Source: an uncultured Spartobacteria bacterium
Lineage (GTDB): Bacteria > Verrucomicrobiota > Verrucomicrobiia > Chthoniobacterales > Terrimicrobiaceae
Length of the DNA: 59,172 nt
Assembly: GCA_937919825.1 (NCBI GenBank)
Contig: CALFPA010000122.1
Span: 1 to 59,172, forward strand
Direction: 5' to 3'
Below the pieces are notes generated by a model. It was not told the DNA's origin. It saw nothing but the letters and a program-made list of their open reading frames with translations, and did no database searches. The position numbers were made by a program, and so were the translations under genes. Of this stretch, positions 33,129 through 42,684 are shown piece by piece. Positions within the stretch are counted from its first letter, which is position 1; every line of letters starts with the position of its first letter.

Positions 33129-34219
33129 CATTCGATCCCTCAGGCCTTGGGCTGCCGGTCGAGATTGGCCTCATCGACAAAGAACTCGGCAAACTCTGGG
33201 AATCGAGTGACGACACGAAAACGCGCGCGTCGCTCATCAATTTCGTCATCCACACGGGAGATCCCAGCTCGCTCAAGGCAGACACCGAAATCATCTCCAC
33301 CATCGCCGCGAAGCACGCCTGCCGCGCGATTTTGATTTTTTCAAATCCTAGCGCGCCTGCTCCGGCAGCTCAGGCTTGGATCAACGCGCATTGCCATCAG
33401 ACGGGAAAAGGCGAGCGCCAACTCTGCTCGGAACAGATCACCTTCCGACTCGACGGCGAGAGTGCGAACGCGTTGCCGAACATTGTTTTTTCCCACCTCG
33501 ATACCGACCTGCCTCTCTGCCTCTGGTGGCAAGGCGACCTTCCCGAGCCTCTTGATGAGACGCTTTGGTCGTGGGTGGATCGCCTGATTTACGATAGTGC
33601 CAAGTGGTCCAGACCCGTTCATCAGCTCCATCTTGTTCGACATCTCACGGTGGGAAGCGGCAAGGGGACAGTGCTCTGCGATTTGAACTGGACCCGTCTC
33701 CAGCCCTGGCGCTACGCGCTTGCGAGTCTCTTTGATCATTCCGCTGCGTTCCCGAAGCTTAACCAGATCGATTCCATCAATGTCGAGTTGGGTAACGGGT
33801 CGCGAATTTCAGCCATGCTTCTTTTAGGGTGGTTCGCATCTCAACTTAATTGGACCGCTGCAAATTCCGGGGAGTCTCAATCCCTCTTTCGCGGCCGCCA
33901 AGGGGAGGGGCGCCCCCTTGATGAATTTTTATCTCCAGATAACCGGAAAATTTCTTTTGCGATTACTGAAAGCCAGAATCAGGAGCGAAACGCAGTTCTT
34001 ATTCGTTGCGGGGATTCCGAGTTCGAATTGTCGCATGCCGCGAACGCAGAATTTTTCGAAGCCAGAATCCATATTCCAGAAACGATCGATTCCCGGCAAA
34101 TCCTGCCATTCCCGCGCCGCAACACGACGGACACGCTCTTGGCAGAGCTCAGCCGCGCGGGGCGGCATCCGCTCTACACGAAGTCGCTGGAAAAAATCCT
34201 CCCTCTGCTCCGCCGCTGA
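33113..34219 (+). CDS. opcA: Glucose-6-phosphate dehydrogenase assembly protein OpcA
   Basis: 368 residues. OpcA activates or assembles Zwf in cyanobacteria and actinobacteria. Family-like blocks are TRASLINFVIHTGD, HACRAILIFSN, SEQITFRL, LPNIVFSHLDTDLPLCLWWQGDLP and LNWTRLQPWRYALASLFD. The ATG at 33113 overlaps zwf by 16 bases; the GTG at 33125, overlapping as GTGA with GGAGAAGG upstream, is an equally possible start. The sequence in the last third is less conserved. Direct coupling to zwf strongly supports the assignment. Confidence 0.87.
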   Translation: MEKAVTFDPSGLGLPVEIGLIDKELGKLWESSDDTKTRASLINFVIHTGDPSSLKADTEIISTIAAKHACRAILIFSNPSAPAPAAQAWINAHCHQTGKGERQLCSEQITFRLDGESANALPNIVFSHLDTDLPLCLWWQGDLPEPLDETLWSWVDRLIYDSAKWSRPVHQLHLVRHLTVGSGKGTVLCDLNWTRLQPWRYALASLFDHSAAFPKLNQIDSINVELGNGSRISAMLLLGWFASQLNWTAANSGESQSLFRGRQGEGRPLDEFLSPDNRKISFAITESQNQERNAVLIRCGDSEFELSHAANAEFFEARIHIPETIDSRQILPFPRRNTTDTLLAELSRAGRHPLYTKSLEKILPLLRR

Positions 34220-34222
34220 GCC

Positions 34223-34798
34223 TCAGCGCTTGTCGAGCACCTTGTTCCACTCATCAAGCCGCTTTTGCTGGGCGGCAAAGAGATCGTCGGTGGGATCGAG
34301 GATTTCGATTTTCTCAATTTTGTCACCCTGCCTGATGGCGTCCACGACATCCTGACCTTTCGTGACTCCGCCGAAGACGGTGTGCTTGCCATCGAGCCAA
34401 GGGGTCGGCACATGAGTCACGAAGAATTGGCTGCCATTCGTGCCCGGGCCGGCATTGGCCATCGAGAAAAGACCAGAGCGGTCATGCTTGAGCTCGGGTT
34501 TGCATTCATCTTCGAAGCGGTAGCCCGGACCGCCGCGTCCGGAACCTTCGGGGTCACCGCCTTGGATCATGAAATCGGGAATCACGCGGTGAAACGACAG
34601 GCCGTTGTAGTAGCCGCGCTTGGCGAGATTCAGGAAATTGGCGACGGTCACCGGAGTTTTGGAAGCGAGGAGGGTGGCTTCGATGGGACCTTTGTTTGTT
34701 GAAAGAATGATTCGGATGTCTTGCATGGAGGTGGTCTCTGTGGCGGAGGCGGTGGCGATTGTCAAACCGAGAAGCAAGGAAGTGATGAGTGTTTTCAT
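34223..34798 (-). CDS. Peptidyl-prolyl cis-trans isomerase, cyclophilin type, exported
   Basis: 191 residues. A Sec signal peptide ([19 protein letters not shown]) precedes a compact bacterial cyclophilin domain: [46 protein letters not shown] (catalytic Arg in FHRV), and [37 protein letters not shown]. Catalyses proline isomerisation during folding of periplasmic proteins. The ATG overlaps the ispG stop by 4 bases, so it is the last gene of the cdsA-dxr-rseP-ispG run. Confidence 0.94.
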   Translation of the reverse strand: MKTLITSLLLGLTIATASATETTSMQDIRIILSTNKGPIEATLLASKTPVTVANFLNLAKRGYYNGLSFHRVIPDFMIQGGDPEGSGRGGPGYRFEDECKPELKHDRSGLFSMANAGPGTNGSQFFVTHVPTPWLDGKHTVFGGVTKGQDVVDAIRQGDKIEKIEILDPTDDLFAAQQKRLDEWNKVLDKR

Positions 34799-36543
34799 AG
34801 GATGGGTGCCGCGGGTTCGACCCAGCGGTTGTTTTCTTTGATGAGGTCAACAAGGCGGTCGACCGCCTCGGCCTGGGGGATATGGAATTTCACCGGCGTC
34901 TTGCCGATGTAGAGGTTCACCTTGCCCGGCGCGCCGCCAACATAGCCGAAATCGGCGTCGGCCATTTCGCCGGGGCCGTTCACGATGCAACCCATGATCG
35001 CGATTTTCACGCCTTTGAGGTGCGCGGTGGCGGCCTTGATGCGGGCCGTGGTCTCTTGAAGATTGAAAAGTGTGCGGCCGCAGCTGGGGCACGCGACATA
35101 GTCGGTCTTGAAAATCCGGACCCCGGCGGCTTGGAGGATGTTGTGGGCGAGGCGGAGCAATTGGCCCGGCGCGGACTCGCCTTGAATCAGCACCGCATCG
35201 CCAATGCCGTCGCAGAGTAGCGAGCCGATGTTGGTCGAGGCGACGAGGAGGTTTTGGAGAAAATCGGACCCGCCCGGCGAGAAGGTATCCTTCAGTAAAA
35301 TAGGATGCCGGGGATCGAGCGCGGAGGCGAGTTGGCGGAAGGCATCGATCACGCCGAGTTCACACGAATCGGGGACCGTGACGAGAAGCGGGGTGGGGGA
35401 GGCATTGGTGCGGGCGACGGCTTCTGAATCGCGCGGGTCAATTTCGACAACGCCGGATTTTTCCAAAACGATCTCGGGTTTGTAATCGCCAAGCGCCTCG
35501 AGTTTGTGCCCGAGTTTTTCCCAAGTGGATTGCGTGGCGACCACGCGAACGAGTTCCGGGCAACCGAGTGGGATGCCGTCCACTTCGAGACGCTGACTGG
35601 CCCGGCGCGTGTAGGAAAAGGGATCGAAGGGCCAGGGGGAGAAGTTGGTCTTGGTGCGAACGACGGAATCCACCAACGCGCGGGCAACAGGGATTTCGTG
35701 CTCCGAATCCTCGGTGAGCGAGACGCGGATCGTGTCGCCGATGCCGTCGGCGAGCAGGCTGCCGATGCCGATCGCACTCTTGATGCGGCCGTCCTCGCCA
35801 TCTCCAGCTTCGGTGACGCCGAGGTGAATTGGGTAATTCCAATCGCCCTCCGTGCGGTCGAGTTCATCGAGCCGTGCAACGAGCAGGCGGTAGGCCTGGA
35901 TCATCACCTTCGGGTTCGATGCCTTCATCGAAAAAACAAAGTCGTGGTAGTCGAGTTCGCGGGCGATGCGGGCAAATTCCAGCGCGCTCTCCACCATGCC
36001 GAGCGGCGTGTCGCCAAAGCGGTTCATGATGCGGTCGCTCAGGCTGCCGTGGTTCGTGCCAATGCGCATCGAGATGCCGCGTTTCTGGCAGAGCTCGACA
36101 AGCGGCGCGAACCTCTCGCGGATCCGGCCGATTTCGGCGGCGTATTCCTCGTCGGTGTATTCGCGGATGTTGAATTTCTTCGAGTCGGCGAAATTGCCAG
36201 GGTTGATGCGGACCTTCTCGACCCAGTTGGCGGCCTCCAGCGCGGCTTCGGGTTTGAAATGGATGTCGGCGACGAGTGGGACATCGCAGCCGGTTTCCAA
36301 AAGTGCGGCGCGGATGTTTTCGAGGTTGCGGGCGTCTTTAACCGTAGGCGCGGTGATGCGGACGATTTCGCAACCGGCGTTGACGAGGCCTTGGGTTTCG
36401 CGAACGCACGCGGCGGTATCCATCGTGTCGCTGGTGAGCATCGACTGGACGCGGATGGGATTTTTCCCGCCGATGGCGGTGCGGCCGGTTTTGACCTCGC
36501 GCGTCGGGCGGCGGCCGGGGTGGTTGCGGAACTCCGGCGGCAT
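34795..36543 (-). CDS. ispG: (E)-4-hydroxy-3-methylbut-2-enyl-diphosphate synthase, long form
   Basis: Iron-sulfur enzyme of the MEP pathway converting MEcPP to HMBPP. 582 residues, the long form with an extra domain between the TIM barrel and the Fe-S domain, known from plants, chlamydiae, Bacteroidetes and relatives. N-terminus: [22 protein letters not shown]; barrel: [31 protein letters not shown]. Cluster cysteines lie in [16 protein letters not shown] (C-x2-C) and [20 protein letters not shown]. It follows rseP by 3 bases and shares the operon with dxr, two MEP genes in one transcript. Confidence 0.96.
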   Translation of the reverse strand: MPPEFRNHPGRRPTREVKTGRTAIGGKNPIRVQSMLTSDTMDTAACVRETQGLVNAGCEIVRITAPTVKDARNLENIRAALLETGCDVPLVADIHFKPEAALEAANWVEKVRINPGNFADSKKFNIREYTDEEYAAEIGRIRERFAPLVELCQKRGISMRIGTNHGSLSDRIMNRFGDTPLGMVESALEFARIARELDYHDFVFSMKASNPKVMIQAYRLLVARLDELDRTEGDWNYPIHLGVTEAGDGEDGRIKSAIGIGSLLADGIGDTIRVSLTEDSEHEIPVARALVDSVVRTKTNFSPWPFDPFSYTRRASQRLEVDGIPLGCPELVRVVATQSTWEKLGHKLEALGDYKPEIVLEKSGVVEIDPRDSEAVARTNASPTPLLVTVPDSCELGVIDAFRQLASALDPRHPILLKDTFSPGGSDFLQNLLVASTNIGSLLCDGIGDAVLIQGESAPGQLLRLAHNILQAAGVRIFKTDYVACPSCGRTLFNLQETTARIKAATAHLKGVKIAIMGCIVNGPGEMADADFGYVGGAPGKVNLYIGKTPVKFHIPQAEAVDRLVDLIKENNRWVEPAAPIL

Positions 36544-36546
36544 CGG

Positions 36547-37926
36547 CTAGTTCGACTTTGAGACCGGCACGGGCGCGTTCGAGGCCACGATGTCGCCCAC
36601 ATCGTAGAAGGTCAGGTAAAGCATAAACCCGATGAGGAGGAGCGCGCAGCCGGTTTGCACAACTTCGAGGACGCGCACGCTGATCGGCTTCCGGCGGATC
36701 GCTTCGATGATCGCGAGCGTGATGTGGCCGCCGTCGAGGACGGGAAACGGAAGGAGATTCAGCAAGGCGAGGTTCACATTGATCAGAACACTAAAAGCCA
36801 GCGCGATCCTCCAGCCATCGGGCGACTCGAAGATTTGGTAATAGAGTCGCATGATGCCGACTGGCCCGCTGAAGTGGGCAGCCTTCACATCCGAGGCGGG
36901 CGAGAGCAGCGCGCCGACCATCCGGAAGATGCTCGTCGCGGCGTCCTTCACTTGGTGGAAAGGATTAGGGTAGGCCAGCGTGGTCCGGCCCCACTCAATG
37001 CCGAAATTCACCGGCATGCCGTCGGCCGAGGGCGGAGGGAGAGTGATCGGAAGCTGTAGCGACTCCGCGCCGCGGTCGACTGTGAAAACGACCTCCTTGC
37101 CGCGGTTGGCGTCGATGATCGGTCCCATGTCGGAGAGGTTGAAAATCGGCTCACCGTTGAGGTCGGTGACGAGGTCTTCGGCGCGGAAGCCTGCCTTGTC
37201 GGCGAGGCTGCCCCGCACGACGAAGCCCACACCCGGCACGATGCGCGGCCCGATTTGGATTTCACGCAAGGCCGGCCGGCGCCAGCTTGAGGTCTCGGGT
37301 TTGGTCCAACCGCAATCGATCGAAACTTCCTGCCCCTCGCGCAGCACCGTCATGGGAATTGTCTGGCCCTCGCTGCGGACGATGCGCCACTTCACGCTGT
37401 CCGTGCCGCTCAGGAAGTGCTTCACGGGCTTGCCGTCCACGGTGAGGATTTGGTCGCCGGGGCGCAAACCGGATTGGTAGGCGGGGCCACCCTCTTTCAC
37501 AAATCCGATCGTCGTGCTGTCGATCTCGCTCTGCGGCTTGCCGACGAACCACACGATGAGCGCCATGGCAAAAGCCAGACCGAAACTGAAAAGCGGACCA
37601 GCGGCGGCAACGATGATTTTGTCGAGCGGCTTCACCGGCGGTAATTGCTCGCGTGGGGTTTGCGACTCGCCTTCCACCGCTTCCATCGGAGCAAGCTGAG
37701 GAATCGCAACGAACCCGCCGGCGGGGATCGAGCCGAGGCGGTATTCCACACCATTGATCGTTTTGCTCCAGATCGGCTTGCCGAACCAGATGGCGAATTT
37801 CTCCACCACCAGCCCGCGCCAGCGGGCAGCAAGGAAGTGGCCCAGTTCGTGGACCACGATGAGGAGGTTGAAAATCAGAATAACCTCGAGGCAGATGACA
37901 ATAAACTTCAGGCCGTCAAAAAACAT
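36547..37926 (-). CDS. rseP: RIP metalloprotease RseP (site-2 protease)
   Basis: Intramembrane zinc protease that cleaves transmembrane substrates such as anti-sigma factors and remnant signal peptides. 459 residues. The zinc site is VVHELGHFLAARW near residue 25, completed by the C-terminal LLNLLPFPVLDGGHI. Two PDZ-like periplasmic domains lie between (GPAYQSGLRPGDQILTVDGKP and DKAGFRAEDLVTDLNGEPI). Hydrophobic segments occur at both ends. The order cdsA-dxr-rseP is conserved in many bacteria. Confidence 0.95.
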   Translation of the reverse strand: MFFDGLKFIVICLEVILIFNLLIVVHELGHFLAARWRGLVVEKFAIWFGKPIWSKTINGVEYRLGSIPAGGFVAIPQLAPMEAVEGESQTPREQLPPVKPLDKIIVAAAGPLFSFGLAFAMALIVWFVGKPQSEIDSTTIGFVKEGGPAYQSGLRPGDQILTVDGKPVKHFLSGTDSVKWRIVRSEGQTIPMTVLREGQEVSIDCGWTKPETSSWRRPALREIQIGPRIVPGVGFVVRGSLADKAGFRAEDLVTDLNGEPIFNLSDMGPIIDANRGKEVVFTVDRGAESLQLPITLPPPSADGMPVNFGIEWGRTTLAYPNPFHQVKDAATSIFRMVGALLSPASDVKAAHFSGPVGIMRLYYQIFESPDGWRIALAFSVLINVNLALLNLLPFPVLDGGHITLAIIEAIRRKPISVRVLEVVQTGCALLLIGFMLYLTFYDVGDIVASNAPVPVSKSN

Positions 37927-37962
37927 AAATGGGTCACCACCATCCCCCGATTGGTGAAAAAA

Positions 37963-39066
37963 TCAATCCACGAGCGCGCGGGCGAGTTGGCGCGCCTCGG
38001 CGTCGGCCATGAGAATCGCCGAGAGGTCGGGATGCGGCGTGTGGGGGATTTGATCAAGAACCTGCGCGACGATACGCCAGATTCCGCTGAAGCCGATGCG
38101 CCCGGCGAGGAAAGATTCGACGGCGACCTCGTTGGCGGCATTCAGCACCGCAGGGCAGGCACCACCTAGCGTTCCGGCCTTCACCGCCAGATCCAGCGCG
38201 GGGAAATCCTCCCTCCGCGGTGCCTCGAATTCCAGCCGCCCGAGGGCTGCGAGGTCGAGCGGGGGCAGGGAATTTGCCACGCGCTCCGGCCAGGTCACGG
38301 CGTATTGAATCGGGAGCCGCATGTCGGAGTGGCCGAGTTGAGCGAGGACCGAGCCGTCCACAAACTCCACCATGGAATGCACGATGCTCTGCGGGTGCAC
38401 GACTACATCGACGCGCTCGATGCCGATATCGAAAAGCCACCGCGCCTCGATCATCTCGAGCGCCTTGTTGAAGAGCGTCGCCGAGTCGATTGTAATTTTT
38501 TTCCCCATGTTCCAAGTCGGATGCCGCAGCGCCATTTCGGGCGTCACATTTTCCAACTCCGCCGTGGGCGTCTGGCGGAACGGCCCGCCGGAACAGGTCA
38601 AAATCAAACGCCGCACCGAGGCGGTATCGCGTCCATCGAGGCATTGGAAAATCGCATTGTGTTCGCTATCCACCGGCAACACGCGCACGCCTCGCCGGCG
38701 GGCCGCCTCCATCACCACCTCGCCGGCCATGACGAGGATTTCCTTGCTCGCCACGGCGATGTCCTTGCCCGCCTCGATCGCCGCCAGCGCGGGACGAAGC
38801 CCACCGGTTCCGACAATCGCGATCAAAACCAGATCCGCTTCGGGCATTGTCGCCAACTCCACCAACCGCTCGACGCCGTTAGGTCCGCTGGAGAGAGCTG
38901 TCTTGGCTTCGGGAAATTCCCGCGCGGCCTCCGCCAATTCCTCGGCATTCGAGTGCGCCGACATCCCCACGATCCGCATCCGCGAGGGAATATCCTTCGC
39001 CACTTTGCGCGCGCTCCGGCCGATCGAGCCGGTGGCTCCGAGGATCACGATATTTCGCATCCTCAT
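37963..39066 (-). CDS. dxr: 1-deoxy-D-xylulose 5-phosphate reductoisomerase
   Basis: Second enzyme of the MEP isoprenoid pathway; rearranges and reduces DXP to MEP with NADPH. 367 residues. NADPH-binding motif VILGATGSIGRSARKVAKD at the N-terminus, ASKEILVMAGEVVME, PVDSEHNAIFQCL with the metal-binding Asp/Glu, and CSGGPFRQTP / MALRHPTWNMGKKITIDSATL in the catalytic domain. The ATG overlaps the cdsA stop by 4 bases. Next gene is rseP. Confidence 0.97.
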   Translation of the reverse strand: MRMRNIVILGATGSIGRSARKVAKDIPSRMRIVGMSAHSNAEELAEAAREFPEAKTALSSGPNGVERLVELATMPEADLVLIAIVGTGGLRPALAAIEAGKDIAVASKEILVMAGEVVMEAARRRGVRVLPVDSEHNAIFQCLDGRDTASVRRLILTCSGGPFRQTPTAELENVTPEMALRHPTWNMGKKITIDSATLFNKALEMIEARWLFDIGIERVDVVVHPQSIVHSMVEFVDGSVLAQLGHSDMRLPIQYAVTWPERVANSLPPLDLAALGRLEFEAPRREDFPALDLAVKAGTLGGACPAVLNAANEVAVESFLAGRIGFSGIWRIVAQVLDQIPHTPHPDLSAILMADAEARQLARALVD

Positions 39067-39941
39067 CCGACCCCCAGCACGAAGCGCATGTAGAACAACA
39101 GGATCGGCGCCGTGAAAAGAATGCTGTCGATGAGATCGAGCGTTCCACCGATGCCCGGGAGCATAGCGCTGGAATCTTTCGTGTGCGCGCCGCGTTTCAC
39201 GATCGACTCCGCCAAGTCGCCCACGACCGCTGCGAAGCCCAGCAGCAATCCCAGAAAAACAATGTCATCGAAACGGAACGCCGAGAGTTTTTCCGGCATG
39301 AGCGCATACATCCAGAAACTGCAGAGCAACGAGGAAAACAGCGCGCCGAAGAAGCCCTCCCAAGTTTTTTTCGGGCTGATGTGTGGGGCGAACGGGTGCT
39401 TCCCGAAGAGGCTCCCGAAGACATACGCGCCCATGTCGCTGAATTTCGTCACCGCCACGAGATACAGCACATACCACTGCCCGGTCGTCATTCCGTTCTC
39501 CAGGCGCGGCGTGAGGTAAATGATTTTTGTAATGAAGCTGAAAAGCCACGGAATGTAAAAAAGCCCGAAGACCGTGTAGCTCATCGCGCGTAAGGGGTCG
39601 TTTTCCGCGCCCCGGAACATCTGCCGAGCGAAAATCGTCACCAGAAAAAGCACGAGCACGAGCAACTCGAAGTCCCGGCTATTCTCCGAGCCGCTGGCTC
39701 TCGTAATCAAAAACCCGCCGCACAGCAGCACCGCCGCGCAAATCAACCCCGTGAGCGTGAAAACCCGGATGCCGTCGTGCTCGAGCATGCTGTAGTATTC
39801 CCACAGCGCGCGCATCGCCATGAAACCGACAAGAGCGAAAAACCCGATCTCCCAGCCGATGAGAATCGTGGCGAGTAGGAGCAACCAAAGAATGATCGTG
39901 CTCGAAAGTCTCAGAAAAAATGTCAGCCGCCCGGGCGTCAT
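39063..39941 (-). CDS. cdsA: Phosphatidate cytidylyltransferase
   Basis: Integral membrane enzyme making CDP-diacylglycerol from phosphatidate and CTP, the branch point of phospholipid synthesis. I chose the ATG at 39941 (292 residues); a TTG at 39977 would add 12 residues. Several TM helices; the C-terminal signature is KFSDMGAYVFGSLFGKHPFAPHISPKKTWEG, then GDLAESIVKRGAHTKDSSAMLPGIGGTLDLIDS, containing the conserved Lys and Asp residues. First gene of the operon and divergent from the mla operon, so two lipid systems share this short intergenic region (about 100 bases). Confidence 0.95.
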   Translation of the reverse strand: MTPGRLTFFLRLSSTIILWLLLLATILIGWEIGFFALVGFMAMRALWEYYSMLEHDGIRVFTLTGLICAAVLLCGGFLITRASGSENSRDFELLVLVLFLVTIFARQMFRGAENDPLRAMSYTVFGLFYIPWLFSFITKIIYLTPRLENGMTTGQWYVLYLVAVTKFSDMGAYVFGSLFGKHPFAPHISPKKTWEGFFGALFSSLLCSFWMYALMPEKLSAFRFDDIVFLGLLLGFAAVVGDLAESIVKRGAHTKDSSAMLPGIGGTLDLIDSILFTAPILLFYMRFVLGVG

Positions 39942-40043
39942 GAGCCGCAGATTGGCGAACTCCCGTCGCGGGTGCAATCCGCAAGGCGTCGGATTGCATC
40001 ACGGGTTGTAAAAATCCGCCGATCCTGCCAACCATTCCGACCA

Positions 40044-40820
40044 ATGGTGCGTCAACTCGGCCAAACGACTTTGGGAATCGTGCGCGATACCGGCGATTTC
40101 ACGCTGTTTTGCGGACGCGCCTTTATGTCGCTATCCAAAACGCGACGACTTCCGCGTCGCATTCTTCGCGCGGTTTACGAGCAGGGCGCGGTGTGTTTGC
40201 CGGTCATTGCGATTGTTGGGGTTTTCACCGGACTCGTTCTGGGATTGCAGGGCTACCATGTGCTGAGCCGGTTTGGTTCGGAGGGGCTTCTGGGCACGCT
40301 GGTTTCGCTCTCGCTCGTGCGGGAAATGGCGCCGGTGCTGGCGGCCTTGATGCTCGTCGGCCAGGCGGGATCCGCGTTTGCGGCGGAGTTGGGCATTCAG
40401 AGAAACACCGAGCAGATCGCCGCGCTGGAGACGATGGGTGTGAACAGCCTCGGCTACCTCGTGGCGCCGCGCCTGATCGCTGCTCTTCTGGTTTTTCCCG
40501 CGCAGGCGGCGCTCTTTGTCGTCCTCGGGTTGTGGGGAGGGAGTCTCTCGGGTTCGGTTTTGCTGGGGGTCGATTCGGGAGTTTATTGGTCTGCCGTCGA
40601 ACGGGCGGTGGAGTTCCGCGATCTGCGCGAGTGTTTTCTGAAAGCCGCAAGTTTCGGGGTATTGACCACGGCGATTTGCGCCTACATGGGCTTTCACGCT
40701 GACCGCAATACCTCCTCGGCCGGAGCGCGCGCGGTCAGCGCCTCGACCACCCGCGCGGTGGTGTTTTCGAGCATCACGGTGCTGATCGCCGATTATGTGA
40801 TCAGTTCATTTTTTATCTGA
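40044..40820 (+). CDS. mlaE: Mla ABC transporter permease MlaE
   Basis: Inner-membrane permease of the Mla system that moves phospholipids between inner and outer membranes. 258 residues from the ATG at 40044 (in-frame upstream extension is not credible). Family blocks: IVGVFTGLVLGLQGYHVLSRFGSE, SLVREMAPVLAALMLVGQAGSAFAAELG, RNTEQIAALETMGVNSLGYLVAPRLIA. First gene of mlaE-F-D-C-A, with 2 bases to mlaF. Confidence 0.95.
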   Translation: MVRQLGQTTLGIVRDTGDFTLFCGRAFMSLSKTRRLPRRILRAVYEQGAVCLPVIAIVGVFTGLVLGLQGYHVLSRFGSEGLLGTLVSLSLVREMAPVLAALMLVGQAGSAFAAELGIQRNTEQIAALETMGVNSLGYLVAPRLIAALLVFPAQAALFVVLGLWGGSLSGSVLLGVDSGVYWSAVERAVEFRDLRECFLKAASFGVLTTAICAYMGFHADRNTSSAGARAVSASTTRAVVFSSITVLIADYVISSFFI

Positions 40821-40822
40821 AA

Positions 40823-41611
40823 ATGGAGACCACGGATTTCGCGCTGGAGGTGGAGGGGTTGGAAAAGGGCTTCGATGGAAGCGCCGTTCTGAAAGGCGTG
40901 AGTCTTCGCGTGCCGCGCGGGAGTATTTTCACCGTTCTTGGACCGAGCGGCACCGGAAAATCCGTCCTCCTCAAGTGCATCGGAAACATCCTCGCGCCGG
41001 ACTCGGGGCGCATTGTCTTCGAGGGCCGCCCCCTTCGCGATCCGGCCGCGCGGGAGGATTTCCGGAAACGCTGCAGCTTTCTTTTTCAGGGGAATGCGCT
41101 GTTTGACTCGCTCACGGCGCTGGAAAATGTCGCGCTCCCGCTCGAGCAAACGACCTCGCTCGGCAAAGTAGAAATTTTCAAGCGAAGCCTCAAGGCCCTC
41201 CAGCAACTTGAGATGAAAGATTTCGCGGACCGCTACCCTGGGCGCCTTTCCGGCGGCATGCAAAAGCGTCTTGCCCTCGCCCGTGCGATCGTTACACAAC
41301 CCGAGATCGTGCTTTTCGACGAACCCACCGCCGGTCTCGACCCGCTCCGCCGGAATGCCGTTTTCTCCATGATCGCCAAATACCAACGCCGCTTCCGCTT
41401 CACGGCCCTCGTCGTTACACACGATGTGCCCGAGGCTCTTGCGGTTAGCGATCGCGTCGCCCTTCTCAACCAGGGCCGCATTGCCTTTGAGGGAACTCCC
41501 GCCGCGTTCGCTGCCTCCAGCGAGTCCGGGGTCGCGCTTTTCCGTGACAGCGTGGACGCCCTCCACCGAACCCTCGCTGCCATCCGCAGCGAACAACCAG
41601 CCACTTCATGA
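40823..41611 (+). CDS. mlaF: Mla ABC transporter ATP-binding protein MlaF
   Basis: 262-residue cytoplasmic ATPase driving the MlaE permease. Walker A GPSGTGKSVLLK, Q-loop FLFQGNALFDSL, signature RLSGGMQKRLALARA (LSGGM is typical of MlaF), Walker B EIVLFDEPTAGLDPL and H-loop LVVTHDVPEA. The stop overlaps the mlaD ATG (ATGA). Confidence 0.96.
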   Translation: METTDFALEVEGLEKGFDGSAVLKGVSLRVPRGSIFTVLGPSGTGKSVLLKCIGNILAPDSGRIVFEGRPLRDPAAREDFRKRCSFLFQGNALFDSLTALENVALPLEQTTSLGKVEIFKRSLKALQQLEMKDFADRYPGRLSGGMQKRLALARAIVTQPEIVLFDEPTAGLDPLRRNAVFSMIAKYQRRFRFTALVVTHDVPEALAVSDRVALLNQGRIAFEGTPAAFAASSESGVALFRDSVDALHRTLAAIRSEQPATS

Positions 41612-42090
41612 AAAAATACAAAGTCGAGTTTTTGGTCGGCCTCTTCGCCCTGCTCTCCCTTGCCGCGCTGGCGTGGCTCACGCTCCAAGCCGGCGCGGGC
41701 TCGATGCCGGCCGGTGAGACCTATGTCATCGAGTCCCGCTTCACCAACGCGGGTGGGCTCCATTCCGGCAGCAGCGTGCTCATGTCCGGCGTCACTGTGG
41801 GCCGCGTGGAGGATGTGCGCATGGAGCCGTCGGATTACAGCGCAATTGTCACCTTACGCATCCTTTCCGCTCTCCGCCTGCCGAGCGACTCCATGGCTTC
41901 GATCAAAACCTCGGGTCTCATCGGCGACAAATTTGTCTCCCTTTCACCTGGCGCCGAGGAGACCTATCTCAAACCCGGCGCGCGGATCACGATGACGGAA
42001 TCCGCCGTGGATCTGGAATCTCTCATTGGCAAAATGGCTTTCGGAGCGGTTGACAAAGCCGACGAAAAGAAAGATCAAAAAACAGAATAA
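41608..42090 (+). CDS. mlaD: MCE-domain protein MlaD
   Basis: 160 residues: one N-terminal TM anchor (KVEFLVGLFALLSLAALAWLTL) and one MCE domain (SRFTNAGGLHSGSSVLMSGVTVGRV ... SIKTSGLIGDKFVSLSPG) facing the periplasm, where it forms a hexameric ring on MlaE to pass phospholipids. Ends with a charged Lys/Asp-rich tail (KADEKKDQKTE). Length matches canonical MlaD. Confidence 0.95.
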   Translation: MKKYKVEFLVGLFALLSLAALAWLTLQAGAGSMPAGETYVIESRFTNAGGLHSGSSVLMSGVTVGRVEDVRMEPSDYSAIVTLRILSALRLPSDSMASIKTSGLIGDKFVSLSPGAEETYLKPGARITMTESAVDLESLIGKMAFGAVDKADEKKDQKTE

Positions 42091-42096
42091 TCGACT

Positions 42097-42684
42097 GTGA
42101 AAACAAACGCTCTTCTACTTTCCCTGATCCTCTCCTTATCTTGTGGAAAAGCCTTCGCCTCGACCGCCGCTGCGGAGAATTTTCTCAAAAAATCCGTCGG
42201 TGAGGTCGTGGAGGCCGCTAAAAATGCCACTGATGCCCCGGCGCTCGCCTCCGCCGTCCGTCCAATTCTTCTTAAAACCATCAGCTTCGACGCCATGACC
42301 CGCCGTTCCGTGGGGCCGGGTTGGCGGCAGTTCACCGACGCCGAACAAAAGGACGCCATCGGCTTTTTTACCACGCTGATCATTCGCACCTATTCCGCAA
42401 AGTTTACCCCGGGCGAACTCCCCGATGTCGTCTACAAAGCCGCGACGGAAACCGCTCCCGGTCGAGTCGAGGTCGCCACCTCCACGCTGTATAAAGGCAG
42501 CCGCTACGAAGTCACCTATCGACTCGAGCAGCCCGATGGCAAAGGTTGGCGCGTCACGGATGTGGTGATCGAAGGCGTCAGCATGATCGCGAATTACCGA
42601 GGCCAGCTCGACGCGCAGTTCAAATCCGGCGGCGCGGGGGCAGTCCTCGGCTCACTCCAAAAATCCATCAATTCCTCAAAATGA
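42097..42684 (+). CDS. mlaC: Periplasmic phospholipid-binding protein MlaC
   Basis: 195 residues, GTG start, signal peptide with LLLSLILSLSCGKAFAS. The MlaC/Ttg2 domain shows FLKKSVGEVVEAAKN, ISFDAMTRRSVGPGWRQFTDAEQKDAIGFFTTLIIRTYSAKF and YEVTYRLEQPDGKGWRVTDVVIEGVSMIANYRGQ. It shuttles phospholipid between MlaA at the outer membrane and MlaFED. The stop overlaps the mlaA start (ATGA). Confidence 0.95.
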   Translation: MKTNALLLSLILSLSCGKAFASTAAAENFLKKSVGEVVEAAKNATDAPALASAVRPILLKTISFDAMTRRSVGPGWRQFTDAEQKDAIGFFTTLIIRTYSAKFTPGELPDVVYKAATETAPGRVEVATSTLYKGSRYEVTYRLEQPDGKGWRVTDVVIEGVSMIANYRGQLDAQFKSGGAGAVLGSLQKSINSSK